Shown in pieces: positions 53,387-63,774 of a stretch of 64,000 nt of DNA (positions are counted from its first letter, which is position 1; each line of letters begins with the position of its first letter). Origin of the DNA: Rhodococcus sp. UNC23MFCrub1.1 (lineage in GTDB: Bacteria; Actinomycetota; Actinomycetes; Mycobacteriales; Mycobacteriaceae); NCBI RefSeq assembly GCF_000686025.1, contig NZ_JMLQ01000001.1, forward strand, positions 186,001-250,000, read 5' to 3'. The position numbers were made by a program, and so were the translations under genes. The notes beneath the pieces were generated by a model, which saw nothing but the letters and a program-made list of their open reading frames with translations, was not told where the DNA came from and ran no database searches.

Positions 53387-55192
53387 GTGTCCACCGGAGT
53401 GCTCGATCGCGGAACGAGACGTGCGGTCGAGGCGTCCTCCGCGACGGTGACCTCGTCGCTCCGCCGCTTCGCCCCGTTCCTGGCGCCGTATCGCTGGTAC
53501 TTCGTCGGGTCCATCGTGGTCTCGCTGATCGCCACGCTCACCGGCCTGGTGATCCCGCTCGTCATCCAGAGCATCATCGACGGCCCGATCACCCGCGGCG
53601 ACGTCGCCGGCGTGTGGTGGCCTGCGGCGCTGGTGTTGCTGCTGGGAACGATCGATGCCGCCGGCATCTGGATCCGTCGCTACCTGGTGTCGGGGCCGTC
53701 GAGTCAGTTCGAGATCACGGCCCGCGCGCACGTGTTCGCGAAGCTGCAGCACGTGTCGGTGGCCGCGCACGACAGTTGGGAATCGGGCCAACTGCTCTCC
53801 CGCGCCATCTCCGACCTCTCCGCGCTGCGCCGCTTCGTCGCCTTCATCGGACCGTTCATCATCATCAACGCGGTGACCCTCGTCGTGGGTCTCGGTGTCC
53901 TGCTCTCCCGCGCATGGCAGTTCGGCGTCATCATGCTCGTCGTGGCGATTCCGCTGGTGTGGGCGTGCGTCCGGTTCGAGGAGCTCTATCGCGTCGTCGC
54001 ACGCGACGCCCAGGACCAGGCCGGCGACGTCACCACCACCGTCGAGGAGTCCATCCACGGCATCCGGGTGCTCAAGGCGTTCGGCCGCAGCGCCCACCTG
54101 GGACGCCGCTTCCTCGCGCGGGCCGCGACGCTCCGCACGACCGAGCTCACCAAGGTCCGATACCTGGCGATCCTGTGGACCGTCATCGTCGGACTGCCAC
54201 CGGTGGCCGTCGGCGGCATGCTCGCCTACGGGACGTACGCCATCGTGACGGGGACCCTGACGGCCGGAACTCTGGTGGCGACCATGGCCATCGTCGCTTT
54301 CCTGCTGTGGCCCATCGAGTCCTTCGGTTTCCTGCTCGCCGAGCTGAACAACGCGCGGACGGCGGCGGATCGGTACTGGGAGATCATGGACACCCCGGAC
54401 ACCATCGTGGATCCGGTCTCCCCCGTTCCCCTGCCCGACCCGGTGCGGGGGCACATCCGCGTCGACCACGTCTCCTTCGCATTCCCGGACGCATCCGACC
54501 ACCTCCTGCACGACGTCACGTTCGAGGTGAGTCCGGGCGAGACGGTGGCTCTCGTCGGCAACACCGGAACGGGGAAGTCCGTCCTGACGACGCTGATCCC
54601 TCGGCTGTTCGACGTCGACGGTGGCGCCATCACTCTCGACGGTGTCGACGTCCGGTCGATGCGGCTGGCGGATCTGCGCTCGGTGGTCTCGGTCGCCTTC
54701 GAGGAGCCGGTGCTGTTCTCGGCCAGTGTGCGCGAGAACGTCGCGCTGGGCCGTCCCGACGCGACGGACGAGGACGTCGCGGAGGCACTCGAGATCGCGC
54801 ACGCGACGGACTTCGTCGAGAAGCTCCCGTGGGGCCTCGACACCCGGATCGGCGAGCAGGGACTGAGCCTGTCCGGAGGTCAGCGCCAGCGTCTGGCGCT
54901 GGCGCGGGCGGTGCTCGGCCGGCCCCGCGTGCTGGTGCTGGACGATCCGCTCTCCGCGCTCGACGTGGACACCGAGGCGAAGGTCCAGCGCCGGCTGCGC
55001 ACCGTGCTCGCGCACTCCACGACCGTGCTGGTGGCGCACCGCCCCTCGACGGCCGCGCTCGCGGATCGCGTCGTGCACCTCGGCCACGGCACGGTGATGG
55101 AGACCGGGACGCACGAGCACCTGCTCGCCACCTCGGCGGCGTACCGCGACGTGATGGGCTCGATGTCCGGACCGGAGCGAGACCGTGGCTGA
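53387..55192 (+). CDS. Heterodimeric ABC exporter, subunit 1
   Basis: A 601-residue half-transporter. Six transmembrane segments (about 35-330), then an NBD: Walker A GNTGTGKSV, intact LSLSGGQRQR, and Walker B VLVLDDPLSALD, where the catalytic Glu is replaced by Asp. This marks the non-catalytic half of a heterodimeric exporter; its partner supplies the active site. Start GTG 53387 with GAGGAG upstream. Ends in an 8-base overlap with the next gene, so the two subunits are made together. Substrate unknown; drug or lipid-like exporters are the family expectation. Confidence 0.92.
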   Translation: MSTGVLDRGTRRAVEASSATVTSSLRRFAPFLAPYRWYFVGSIVVSLIATLTGLVIPLVIQSIIDGPITRGDVAGVWWPAALVLLLGTIDAAGIWIRRYLVSGPSSQFEITARAHVFAKLQHVSVAAHDSWESGQLLSRAISDLSALRRFVAFIGPFIIINAVTLVVGLGVLLSRAWQFGVIMLVVAIPLVWACVRFEELYRVVARDAQDQAGDVTTTVEESIHGIRVLKAFGRSAHLGRRFLARAATLRTTELTKVRYLAILWTVIVGLPPVAVGGMLAYGTYAIVTGTLTAGTLVATMAIVAFLLWPIESFGFLLAELNNARTAADRYWEIMDTPDTIVDPVSPVPLPDPVRGHIRVDHVSFAFPDASDHLLHDVTFEVSPGETVALVGNTGTGKSVLTTLIPRLFDVDGGAITLDGVDVRSMRLADLRSVVSVAFEEPVLFSASVRENVALGRPDATDEDVAEALEIAHATDFVEKLPWGLDTRIGEQGLSLSGGQRQRLALARAVLGRPRVLVLDDPLSALDVDTEAKVQRRLRTVLAHSTTVLVAHRPSTAALADRVVHLGHGTVMETGTHEHLLATSAAYRDVMGSMSGPERDRG

Positions 55193-56996
55193 CACCGACT
55201 GGCGAGGCGTCGGCGGTGAGGACACCGACGTGGACCGGGCCGGCAACCTCGTCCTGGCCGGTCGCTCACGTCGACTGCTCTTCTCGCTGCTGCGCCCGCA
55301 CCGCCGCCGCACGGTCCTCGCGATGGCGATCATCTTCCTGGACAACCTGGCGTTCGTCGCCGGACCGCTGTTCATCGCCCACGCCCTCGACACCGGCGTC
55401 GCCGCTGCCGTCGACGGACGATGGGCGCCGCTGGTGTGGACCGTGGCGGGATACGTCGTGGTCGGGTTCCTCGGCGCCGCCACGACGTACGCGTTCCTCA
55501 TGGTCTCGGGGCGCCTGAGCCAGGACATCCTGTTCGATCTGCGCGAGCGGGTGTTCCGCCACACGCAGGCACTGTCGCTGTCCTTCCACGAGAAGTACAC
55601 GTCCGGCAAGGTCATCTCGCGACTGACGAGCGACGTCGAATCGCTGCAGACGCTCCTCGAGAGCGCGCTCAACGATGCGTTGACCGCGATCCTGTCGATG
55701 GTCTCGATCGCCGTCATCCTGTTCTGGCTCGACGTGCCGCTTGCCCTCGTCGTGCTCGCGGGTTTCGTTCCGCTGCTGCTGATCACACGCTGGTCGCAGC
55801 GCCGTCAACGCCGTGCCTACCGACGCACCCGGGTGTCCATCGCGCGCGTCGTGGTGCACTTCGTCGAGTCGATGGTCGGCATCCGCGCCGTCCAGGTGTT
55901 CCGCCGCGAGCGCCGCAACGACGCGATCCTGCTCGCGGAGGACACCGAGTACCGGGACGCCACCACCACTGCGCTGCGCGGAATGGCGAGCTACACCGGC
56001 ATCGTGCGCTGGATCGGCAACGCCACCCTCGCCGTCATCGTGGTCGTGGGCAGCATGCGGGTCATCGGCGGTGCCCTCGACATCGGCGTGCTCGCCGCCT
56101 ACGTGCTGTACCTCCGCCGCTTCTACGGGCCGCTCGACGAACTCGCGCAGGTGTTCAACGCGTACCAGTCGGCCGCGGCGGCGCTCGAGAAGATCTCGGG
56201 CGTGCTCGAGGAGGAACCGACGGTGGCGCCTCCCACCACCCCGGTGCCGATCGGAATCGCAGCCGGCGACGTGGAGTTCGACCGGGTCTCGTTCGGCTAC
56301 GCCGCGGACGCGCTGGTGCTGCAGCCCTTCTCGCTGCACGTGCCGGCCGGACAGGTGGTCGCCATGGTCGGCGCCACCGGTGCCGGCAAGTCGACGGTGG
56401 CCAAGCTCCTCGCGCGGTTCTACGACCCCACGGACGGCCGGATCCGTCTCGACGGCATCGATCTCCGCGACCTGGCCGACGACGACCTGCGTCGCAACGT
56501 CGTCATGGTGACGCAGGAATCGTTCCTGTTCTCCGGATCGATCGCGGACAACATCCGCCTCGGCCGACCGTCCGCGACCGACGACGAGGTGCGGGCGGCC
56601 GCCGACGCCGTGGGCCTCACCCCGTTCCTGGCCGCACTGCCGCGAGGCATCGACACCGACGTGCGCAAGCGCGGTGGACGTCTGTCCTCCGGACAGCGAC
56701 AGCTGGTGGCCTTCGCGCGGGTGTTCCTCGCCGCACCGTCGGTGATCGTGCTCGACGAGGCCACGTCCAGCCTCGACATCCCCGGCGAGCGCCTGGTCCA
56801 GCGCGCCCTCGAGACGATCCTGCACGGTCGGACCGCACTGATCATCGCGCACCGCCTGTCGACGGTCGCGATCGCGGACCGCGTTCTCGTCATGGCCGAC
56901 GGACGGATCGTCGAGGACGGCACCCCGGAGGCCCTCGTCGCCGGCGACGGCAGGTTCGCGCACCTGAACACGGCGTGGCAGGAGAGCCTGGTCTGA
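55185..56996 (+). CDS. Heterodimeric ABC exporter, subunit 2 (catalytic)
   Basis: A 603-residue half-transporter with six transmembrane segments and an NBD: Walker A GATGAGKST, slightly altered signature LSSGQRQL, Walker B VIVLDEATSSLD with the catalytic Glu, switch IAHRLST. It pairs with subunit 1, whose Walker B Asp and this protein's signature would form the degenerate ATP site. GTG 55185 overlaps the upstream gene. The pair resembles Rv1273c/Rv1272c of M. tuberculosis and the fused exporter at the left edge of the window. Confidence 0.92.
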   Translation: MADTDWRGVGGEDTDVDRAGNLVLAGRSRRLLFSLLRPHRRRTVLAMAIIFLDNLAFVAGPLFIAHALDTGVAAAVDGRWAPLVWTVAGYVVVGFLGAATTYAFLMVSGRLSQDILFDLRERVFRHTQALSLSFHEKYTSGKVISRLTSDVESLQTLLESALNDALTAILSMVSIAVILFWLDVPLALVVLAGFVPLLLITRWSQRRQRRAYRRTRVSIARVVVHFVESMVGIRAVQVFRRERRNDAILLAEDTEYRDATTTALRGMASYTGIVRWIGNATLAVIVVVGSMRVIGGALDIGVLAAYVLYLRRFYGPLDELAQVFNAYQSAAAALEKISGVLEEEPTVAPPTTPVPIGIAAGDVEFDRVSFGYAADALVLQPFSLHVPAGQVVAMVGATGAGKSTVAKLLARFYDPTDGRIRLDGIDLRDLADDDLRRNVVMVTQESFLFSGSIADNIRLGRPSATDDEVRAAADAVGLTPFLAALPRGIDTDVRKRGGRLSSGQRQLVAFARVFLAAPSVIVLDEATSSLDIPGERLVQRALETILHGRTALIIAHRLSTVAIADRVLVMADGRIVEDGTPEALVAGDGRFAHLNTAWQESLV

Positions 56997-57011
56997 CGCG
57001 GGACGGTGGTC

Positions 57012-58196
57012 TCAGGCCACCGTTTCGTCCGGCTCGGTGACGTCGTCGATCTCGGCCGGTGTCGCGTCCGCCATGAGTTCGGTGAGGACGTCGAGCACCC
57101 GCGGATCCGACAGCAGCGCGAGGTGCCCGGTGCCGACGAGCGTGTGCAACTCCGCCATCGGCCCCCGTGCGCTGCGCAGCGTCACCAGTCCGTCTCCCAC
57201 GGCGTCGGCCCACCAGGCCGTGTCGTCGGCGGCCAGGGTGGCGGCGACCGCGACGTGCCGGATCCCGGGGGCGAGCGCCACGTCCGTGGCCAGTCTCAGG
57301 TCGTCCACGCCGCGGCTGCGGACGTCGAGCAGGTCCGCCCACACCGCCGTCTGCCGCACCTTCCGCAGAGCACGGGAGAGGTGGTACACGCCCGTCGCGA
57401 GCGGTGCGCCCTCGTGCGGGGTGCCCAGGTAGCAGGCCGTGCGCACCAGCGGCAGCCAGGTCGCCCTGCTCGCCTCGACCGCACAGGCACGCCGCACCAC
57501 GAGCCCGCCCATCGAGTGCCCGACGAGGTCGATCCGCTCGACGGGGACGGGCCAGACCGCGATCAGCTCGTCGAGGAGGCCGGCCAGTGCCGCCCCGTTG
57601 TCCTCGATCCCGGCGCCCGTGTTGTACCGCAGACAGACCGCGCTGATGCCGTGCGCGGCCAGCGCCTCGCCGTAACTGCCCCGCCCGTCGTGGCGGTAGT
57701 ACCAGGCCTGCTCGGTCTCCCCCAGCCCGTGCACGAGCACGGCGACGTGACCCGTGGCCTTCGGATACGCGGTGGTCAGCATCGCGGTGTCGTTCCCGAC
57801 GATGCGGCGCTCGTGATGCGGCCCGAGTTCCACCGTCAGGTCGTTGCCCTCGGCGGCGAGCCGGTCGCCCAGCAGCCCGTTGACGGCGCCGACCACGACC
57901 GATCCCGCCGCGGTGGACGTGATCGCGTGGGACACGCGGTCCTCGGGCAACAGCCGGGACACCGCGGTGACGGCCTCGGCGGCCGCCACACCGCCCCCGC
58001 GCACAGCCTCGTAGACCAGGTCGGCGATGCCCTCGTTCAGGATGCGCACGGGTGCCGCGGAACGGCCCAGCACCCCGAACACCACATCGTTGATCGCGCG
58101 GTGGGTCCCCTGGACAGGGCGGCTGAGGATGTCGATGGCCGTGGCCACGACGTCGGCAGCGCCCGCTACTTCGTTCCGATCGCGATTCGAGTGCAC
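57012..58196 (-). CDS. Alpha/beta-hydrolase, PGAP1/lipase-like
   Basis: A 394-residue predicted lipase. After an N-terminal helical region (about 1-130) comes VLVHGLGETEQAW and the nucleophile elbow LVGHSMGGLVVRRA; the later His is in VGTGHLALLSDPRV. A PGAP1/esterase-like fold suggests action on lipid or ester substrates in the cytoplasm or at the inner membrane. GTG 58196 is preceded by TAGAGT 6 bases upstream (leaderless type). The MDR oxidoreductase ends 16 bases upstream. Its substrate is unknown. Confidence 0.8.
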   Translation of the reverse strand: MHSNRDRNEVAGAADVVATAIDILSRPVQGTHRAINDVVFGVLGRSAAPVRILNEGIADLVYEAVRGGGVAAAEAVTAVSRLLPEDRVSHAITSTAAGSVVVGAVNGLLGDRLAAEGNDLTVELGPHHERRIVGNDTAMLTTAYPKATGHVAVLVHGLGETEQAWYYRHDGRGSYGEALAAHGISAVCLRYNTGAGIEDNGAALAGLLDELIAVWPVPVERIDLVGHSMGGLVVRRACAVEASRATWLPLVRTACYLGTPHEGAPLATGVYHLSRALRKVRQTAVWADLLDVRSRGVDDLRLATDVALAPGIRHVAVAATLAADDTAWWADAVGDGLVTLRSARGPMAELHTLVGTGHLALLSDPRVLDVLTELMADATPAEIDDVTEPDETVA

Positions 58197-58202
58197 ACGT
58201 GT

Positions 58203-58208
58203 ACTCTA
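58203..58208 (-). promoter_or_regulatory. Candidate leaderless -10 for the lipase-like gene
   Basis: Minus-strand TAGAGT ends 6 bases before GTG 58196. Confidence 0.4.
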
Positions 58209-58212
58209 ACCG

Positions 58213-59229
58213 TCACGCCACCTTGACGACGAGCTTGCCGAAGTTCTTGCCCTCGAGCAGCCCGAAGAACGCGTCGGGAGCGTTCTCGAGACCCTCGACC
58301 ACGTCCTCCCGGTAGCGGAACGACCCGTTGTCGATCCACTCGGCGACCTCGCGCAGGAAGTCCTTGTAGAGCTCCGGGACGAATTCGCTCTGGATGAAGC
58401 CGCGGATTGTCAGGCTCTTCGTCAGCACGCGCGTGAAGAAGCCGGGCAGCCGATCCGGACCCTCCGGTGCCTGCGTGTCGTTGTACTGCGCGATGAGACC
58501 GCACACCGGCACGCGTGCGTAGAGGTTGAGCCGCGGGAGCACCGCCTTCGCGACGGCGCCGCCCACGTTCTCGAAGTAGACGTCGATGCCGTCCGGAGTC
58601 GCGGCCTTCAACTGATCCTCGAAGTCCGGGGCGCGGTGATCGACGGCGGCGTCGAAGCCGAGCTCGTCGATCAGGTACGCGCACTTCTCGGGACCGCCGG
58701 CGATGCCGACGGCGCGCGCACCCTTGATCTTCGCGAACTGGCCGACGGCCGAGCCGACGGGCCCACTGGCCGCCGCGACCACGACGGTCTCCCCCGCCTT
58801 CGGCTGCCCGATCTTCGTCATGCCGGAGTACGCGGTGAAGCCCGGCATCCCCAGCACGCCCAGCGCGGTGGACACGGGCGCCTTCTCCGGATCCAGCACT
58901 CGCACGGACGACGCATCGACCACCGCGTGCGACTGCCACCCCGTGTAGCCGAGCACCACGGCGCCGACCGACACGGCGTCGCTTCGAGACTCGATCACCT
59001 CGGAGACCGTGGCGCCCACCATCGTGTCGCCCACCTCGACGGGCTCCGCGTACGACTCGGCGTCGCTCATCCGGCCGCGCATGTACGGGTCCAGCGACAG
59101 GTACAGGGTCTTCAGCGAGACCTGACCGTCACCGACCTCGGGGAGATCGACCGTCTCGGTCCGGAAGTTCTCGGCAGTGGGTGCGCCGGTGGGACGAGAG
59201 GCCAGGACGATGCGAGTGGAGGAGGTCAT
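58213..59229 (-). CDS. NADP-dependent MDR oxidoreductase (CurA/PTGR-like)
   Basis: A 338-residue zinc-free medium-chain reductase. The N-terminal LASRPTGAPTAENFRTETVDLP and LYLSLDPYMRGRMSDAESYAEPVEVGDTM are typical of prostaglandin-reductase/curcumin-reductase-like proteins; the cofactor motif is VVAAASGPVGSAVGQFAKIKG. It probably reduces alpha,beta-unsaturated ketones or aldehydes. No catalytic Zn cysteines. ATG 59229. It lies between the lipase-like gene and fadD36 on the minus strand and could be co-transcribed with fadD36 (12-base gap). Confidence 0.9.
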   Translation of the reverse strand: MTSSTRIVLASRPTGAPTAENFRTETVDLPEVGDGQVSLKTLYLSLDPYMRGRMSDAESYAEPVEVGDTMVGATVSEVIESRSDAVSVGAVVLGYTGWQSHAVVDASSVRVLDPEKAPVSTALGVLGMPGFTAYSGMTKIGQPKAGETVVVAAASGPVGSAVGQFAKIKGARAVGIAGGPEKCAYLIDELGFDAAVDHRAPDFEDQLKAATPDGIDVYFENVGGAVAKAVLPRLNLYARVPVCGLIAQYNDTQAPEGPDRLPGFFTRVLTKSLTIRGFIQSEFVPELYKDFLREVAEWIDNGSFRYREDVVEGLENAPDAFFGLLEGKNFGKLVVKVA

Positions 59230-59240
59230 GTCTCCCGACG

Positions 59241-60638
<1,398 letters not shown>

Positions 60639-60651
60639 ACCGAGCAGTCTC

Positions 60652-60864
60652 TCACGACGCCCGCAGCTGCTCCGTGACCTCGACGCACGTGCAGCCCCCG
60701 GCGACCGCGGAACAGTCGACGACGAGGGTGTGCCGGACGGCGTGCAGCAGAACACAGGCGTCGTCGGTGCACTCGACCGCACCGTGCGAGTGGACGACGA
60801 GCGTGCCGTGACAGTGGTCGAGAGCGCCGAGACACTCGACGCATCCCGTCAGCGAATCCTTCAT
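60652..60864 (-). CDS. Small Cys/His-rich protein
   Basis: A 70-residue protein with eight cysteines (8, 11, 18, 32, 37, 51, 58, 60) and several histidines, in pairs such as CVEC, HCH, and CTC. The arrangement suggests a metal-binding (zinc or Fe-S) fold or a redox switch, and the sequence MKDSLTGCVECLGALDHCHG is conserved-looking rather than random. No known domain. ATG 60864 is 13 bases from the fadD36 start. It may regulate or assist a neighbour. The Shine-Dalgarno (GGAG) is very close to the ATG. Confidence 0.65.
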   Translation of the reverse strand: MKDSLTGCVECLGALDHCHGTLVVHSHGAVECTDDACVLLHAVRHTLVVDCSAVAGGCTCVEVTEQLRAS

Positions 60865-60920
60865 GACTCCATCTGTACCACCGGCCCCCGACACGTCCTC
60901 GACCTCGCGGCGGCGCGTCG

Positions 60921-61460
60921 TCAGAAGAAGACGGTGAGAACGGTCGCGATGGACGCGGTGCCGATCATGGCGATCACCAGGACGGCCGCGACCATCTTCA
61001 CACCGGACCGGGACGAGACAGGAGCGTCCGACCACTCGTCGAACGCCTCGACGTCGACGCCCTCCTGCGCGAAGTAGTGCACCTCGCCGGGCGGCTCCCA
61101 CTCCTCGCCGCTGGCACGCACCCGGGACTCGAGCACCGCGAGCCGCTCGCGCACGCGAGGCGGATAGGCCCGCGACGGCGCGTTGATGGGCAGCCGACGC
61201 GCGAGCACCAACGGCGTCGGACACGCGGCGACGAACGAGTCGAGCGCGTGCCGCACCAGCGGGTCGGCGTCGTCTCGATCGGTGAGGAACCAGGCCGCAC
61301 CGGCACCGGCCGGGTCGTCCATCGCCAGGCACGCGTAGCCGAGGAGGTCGAGCGCGGGTTGCGAGGCGGCGTCCTGATCCAGGAGCGCGGTCAGGCGCTT
61401 GCGCGCACTCCACGGTTCCCCGCGGGCCAGATCCTCCTGCGCGCGGTCGAGCGCTCCCAC
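60921..61460 (-). CDS. DUF6584-like protein with C-terminal membrane anchor
   Basis: A 179-residue protein. The first 60 residues (RAQEDLARGEPWSARKRLTALLDQDA, DLLGYACLAMDDPAGAGAAWFLTDRDDADP) form a helical repeat like the DUF6584 family of actinobacteria, related to TPR-like packing. The C-terminus has one transmembrane helix (VKMVAAVLVIAMIGTASIATVLTVFF), so it is likely tail-anchored. GTG 61460 follows the dapC stop by 9 bases, suggesting co-transcription with dapC. Function unknown. Confidence 0.75.
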   Translation of the reverse strand: MGALDRAQEDLARGEPWSARKRLTALLDQDAASQPALDLLGYACLAMDDPAGAGAAWFLTDRDDADPLVRHALDSFVAACPTPLVLARRLPINAPSRAYPPRVRERLAVLESRVRASGEEWEPPGEVHYFAQEGVDVEAFDEWSDAPVSSRSGVKMVAAVLVIAMIGTASIATVLTVFF

Positions 61461-61469
61461 GGCGGGGCC

Positions 61470-62609
61470 TCAGACCGTGAGACGGGCGACGGCGGCGGCG
61501 ATGCGCTCGTCGGTCGCCGTCAGCGCGATGCGGACGTGGGTGCCGCCGTCGGGACCGTAGAACTCCCCCGGAGCGACGAGGATGCCGCGTTCGGCGAACC
61601 AGCGCACGGTGTCTCGACACGGTTCACCGCGCGTGGCCCACAGGTACAGGCCGGCCTCGGAGTGATCGATGGTGAATCCGGCCGCCACCACGGCGGCGGC
61701 GAGGGCGGTCCGACGATCCCGGTAGCGCTCGCGCTGCACGTTCTCGTGGTCGTCGTCGCTCAGCGCCGCGGTCATGGCCGCCTGCACCGGAAGAGGGACC
61801 ATCATGCCCGCGTGCTTGCGGACCGCCAGCAGTTCCGCGACCAGGGCGGGATCGCCGGCCACGAAGCCTGCGCGGTAGCTCGCGAGGTTCGACGTCTTGG
61901 ACAGCGAGTGCACGGCCAGCAGGCCGGTGGTGTCCCCGCCGCACACCTCGTCGTCGAGGATCGAGACGGCGCGTCCCTCCCAGGTCAGTCCGAGGTAGCA
62001 CTCGTCCGACACGATGATCGTGCCGCGCTCGCGGGCCCACTCGACCACCTTGCGCAGATGAGCGACACCGAGCACCCGGCCGCTGGGATTGGACGGCGAG
62101 TTGACGAACATGAGGGACGCGCGTTCGGGACCGAGGCGCGACACCCCGTCCGCGCGCAGTGTGCGGCATCCCGCGAGCAGGGCCCCGACCTCGTAGGTGG
62201 GGTACGCCAGTTCCGGGATGACGACGAGATCGTCCGGTCCGAGCGCGAGCAGGGTCGGCAACCAGGCGATGACTTCCTTGGTTCCGATCACCGGCAGGAT
62301 CGAGCGTTCGTCCAACCCACCGACGCCGTAGCGACGTGCGAGCGCACTGACGGCGGCCGCCCGCAGCTCGGGTGTGCCCACTGTCGTGGGGTACCCGGGC
62401 TGCGCGGAGGCCGCCGCGAGAGCGTCACGGACGACGTCGGCGACCGGGTCCACCGGCGTACCGACGGACAGGTTCACGATGCCGTGTGGATGCGACCGCG
62501 CCAGCGCGGTGACGTCGGCCAGCGTGTCCCACGGGAACTCGGGCAACAGGCTCGCCACGGATCGACGAACAGCGGGCGACCGACGCGAGACGACGGGTGC
62601 GTCCGTCAC
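61470..62609 (-). CDS. dapC: N-succinyldiaminopimelate aminotransferase
   Basis: A 379-residue class I/II PLP aminotransferase of the M. tuberculosis Rv1178/DapC type. PLP lysine Lys238 in HSLSKTSNLASYRAG; NSPSNPSG and SDECYLGL are other landmarks. It converts N-succinyl-2-amino-6-ketopimelate to N-succinyl-LL-DAP, between DapD and DapE. GTG 62609 is 2 bases past the fdxC stop, so fdxC-dapC-DUF6584 form a minus-strand operon, the same neighbours as in M. tuberculosis (Rv1177-Rv1178). Confidence 0.9.
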   Translation of the reverse strand: MTDAPVVSRRSPAVRRSVASLLPEFPWDTLADVTALARSHPHGIVNLSVGTPVDPVADVVRDALAAASAQPGYPTTVGTPELRAAAVSALARRYGVGGLDERSILPVIGTKEVIAWLPTLLALGPDDLVVIPELAYPTYEVGALLAGCRTLRADGVSRLGPERASLMFVNSPSNPSGRVLGVAHLRKVVEWARERGTIIVSDECYLGLTWEGRAVSILDDEVCGGDTTGLLAVHSLSKTSNLASYRAGFVAGDPALVAELLAVRKHAGMMVPLPVQAAMTAALSDDDHENVQRERYRDRRTALAAAVVAAGFTIDHSEAGLYLWATRGEPCRDTVRWFAERGILVAPGEFYGPDGGTHVRIALTATDERIAAAVARLTV

Positions 62610-62611
62610 GC

Positions 62612-62935
62612 TCAGTTCTCACCCATGGGGGGCAGAGCCTTGATGAACGGCGGGTCGTAGTCGGTCTTGCCGACCTTGGCCGCGCCACCGGGTGAGCCCA
62701 GTTCGTCGAAGAAGTCGACGTTGGCGCTGACGTAGGCGGACCACTGCTCGGGGACGTCGTCCTCGTAGAAGATCGCCTCGACGGGGCACACCGGCTCGCA
62801 GGCACCGCAGTCCACGCACTCGTCGGGCTGGATGTAGAGCATGCGTCCACCCTCGTAGATGCAGTCGACAGGGCATTCCTCGATGCATGCCTTGTCGAGG
62901 ACATCGACGCACGGTTCAGCAATCGTGTACGGCAC
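62612..62935 (-). CDS. fdxC: Seven-iron ferredoxin
   Basis: A 107-residue ferredoxin. Cys9, Cys17, Cys21 and Cys40, Cys43, Cys46, Cys50 give the C-x7-C-x3-C plus C-x2-C-x2-C-x3-C pattern of [3Fe-4S][4Fe-4S] proteins, as in mycobacterial FdxC. GTG 62935 has AAGGAG 7 bases upstream; the longer frame is unrelated in sequence. It transfers electrons in the cytoplasm. Next gene is dapC. Confidence 0.93.
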   Translation of the reverse strand: MPYTIAEPCVDVLDKACIEECPVDCIYEGGRMLYIQPDECVDCGACEPVCPVEAIFYEDDVPEQWSAYVSANVDFFDELGSPGGAAKVGKTDYDPPFIKALPPMGEN

Positions 62936-62946
62936 TGAGGTTCTCC

Positions 62947-63774
62947 TTAGCCTTTCCGAACTCTGAGCGTGTCGCGGCCCCGCGGGGACGCGTTCGACGC
63001 GGACGTGCTGTTCTGCTCGACCCACCGGCGCCCCAGCTTCGCAGCTCGGGACAGTGCGCCGCGCTCGCCGAAGTACCCGGCGACCGCACCGACCACGGGC
63101 AGGTTACCGAGCCATCTGTAAACGGTACGGCTGCGGGGCCGCTTGTCCAATTCGTCGGTGACGGCCTTGAGGATCTTGGTGACCGACCACAAGGTCGACA
63201 GCAACGCGAACGGGGACCGGGACAAGCGACCGGACGGCTCGGTGACACGGCTGTCGTCCGTGACGCCGTCGACGTCGGGTTCGGGCGCGTGGATGCTGGC
63301 ACCCTTCGGCAGCTCGCGGTTGCACAGCACCGATGCCAGCAGGCGGACCTGCTCGTCCTGCTCGGTGATGCCGTACTCGCGGGCGACGGCCACCAGGACG
63401 ATGGCCTGGTTCGCGAACCCGAGGACGTCGCCGAGCGGGAGTCGGCGAGCGAGCACACCGAAGATGCCGGGGAACGCCACCGCCACGGTGCCGATCCCGC
63501 CGACGCGGCCGACCCACCACGAGACGCGCTGGTCGACGGTCATCGACTCCCACGCCTTGGTTCCCGGTGTGTCGGCGGCGTCGAACACCGACGCGACGGC
63601 GTTCAGCGCCGCGTCGACCTTCGTGCCGCTCGCGTCCGCCTGCTCGCGGAACGTGCGCTTCTTGAGGCCGAGCGGGTCACGGTCCGCGAGCAGTTCGAGG
63701 ACCGGCACGATCACGCGCACCGCGGCCTTGAGAACTCCGGCGACGCGCTCGTCGCCCAATCGATCAGCGCTCAT
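62947..63774 (-). CDS. EcsC-like hypothetical protein
   Basis: A 275-residue protein overlapping the fbiC stop (ATGA). The middle (about 95-140: [49 protein letters not shown] followed by [14 protein letters not shown]) resembles the EcsC family, which binds membranes or acts with ABC transporters, although the identity is low by eye. No signal peptide; two to three weak hydrophobic segments. It ends 11 bases before fdxC. Function unknown; coupling to F420 biosynthesis may be positional. Confidence 0.65.
   Translation of the reverse strand: MSADRLGDERVAGVLKAAVRVIVPVLELLADRDPLGLKKRTFREQADASGTKVDAALNAVASVFDAADTPGTKAWESMTVDQRVSWWVGRVGGIGTVAVAFPGIFGVLARRLPLGDVLGFANQAIVLVAVAREYGITEQDEQVRLLASVLCNRELPKGASIHAPEPDVDGVTDDSRVTEPSGRLSRSPFALLSTLWSVTKILKAVTDELDKRPRSRTVYRWLGNLPVVGAVAGYFGERGALSRAAKLGRRWVEQNSTSASNASPRGRDTLRVRKG

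Noticed and set aside
53033..55786. A 917-codon minus-strand frame opposite the ABC exporter
   Set aside because: Complement of a well-supported ABC half-transporter; arginine/histidine-rich composition.
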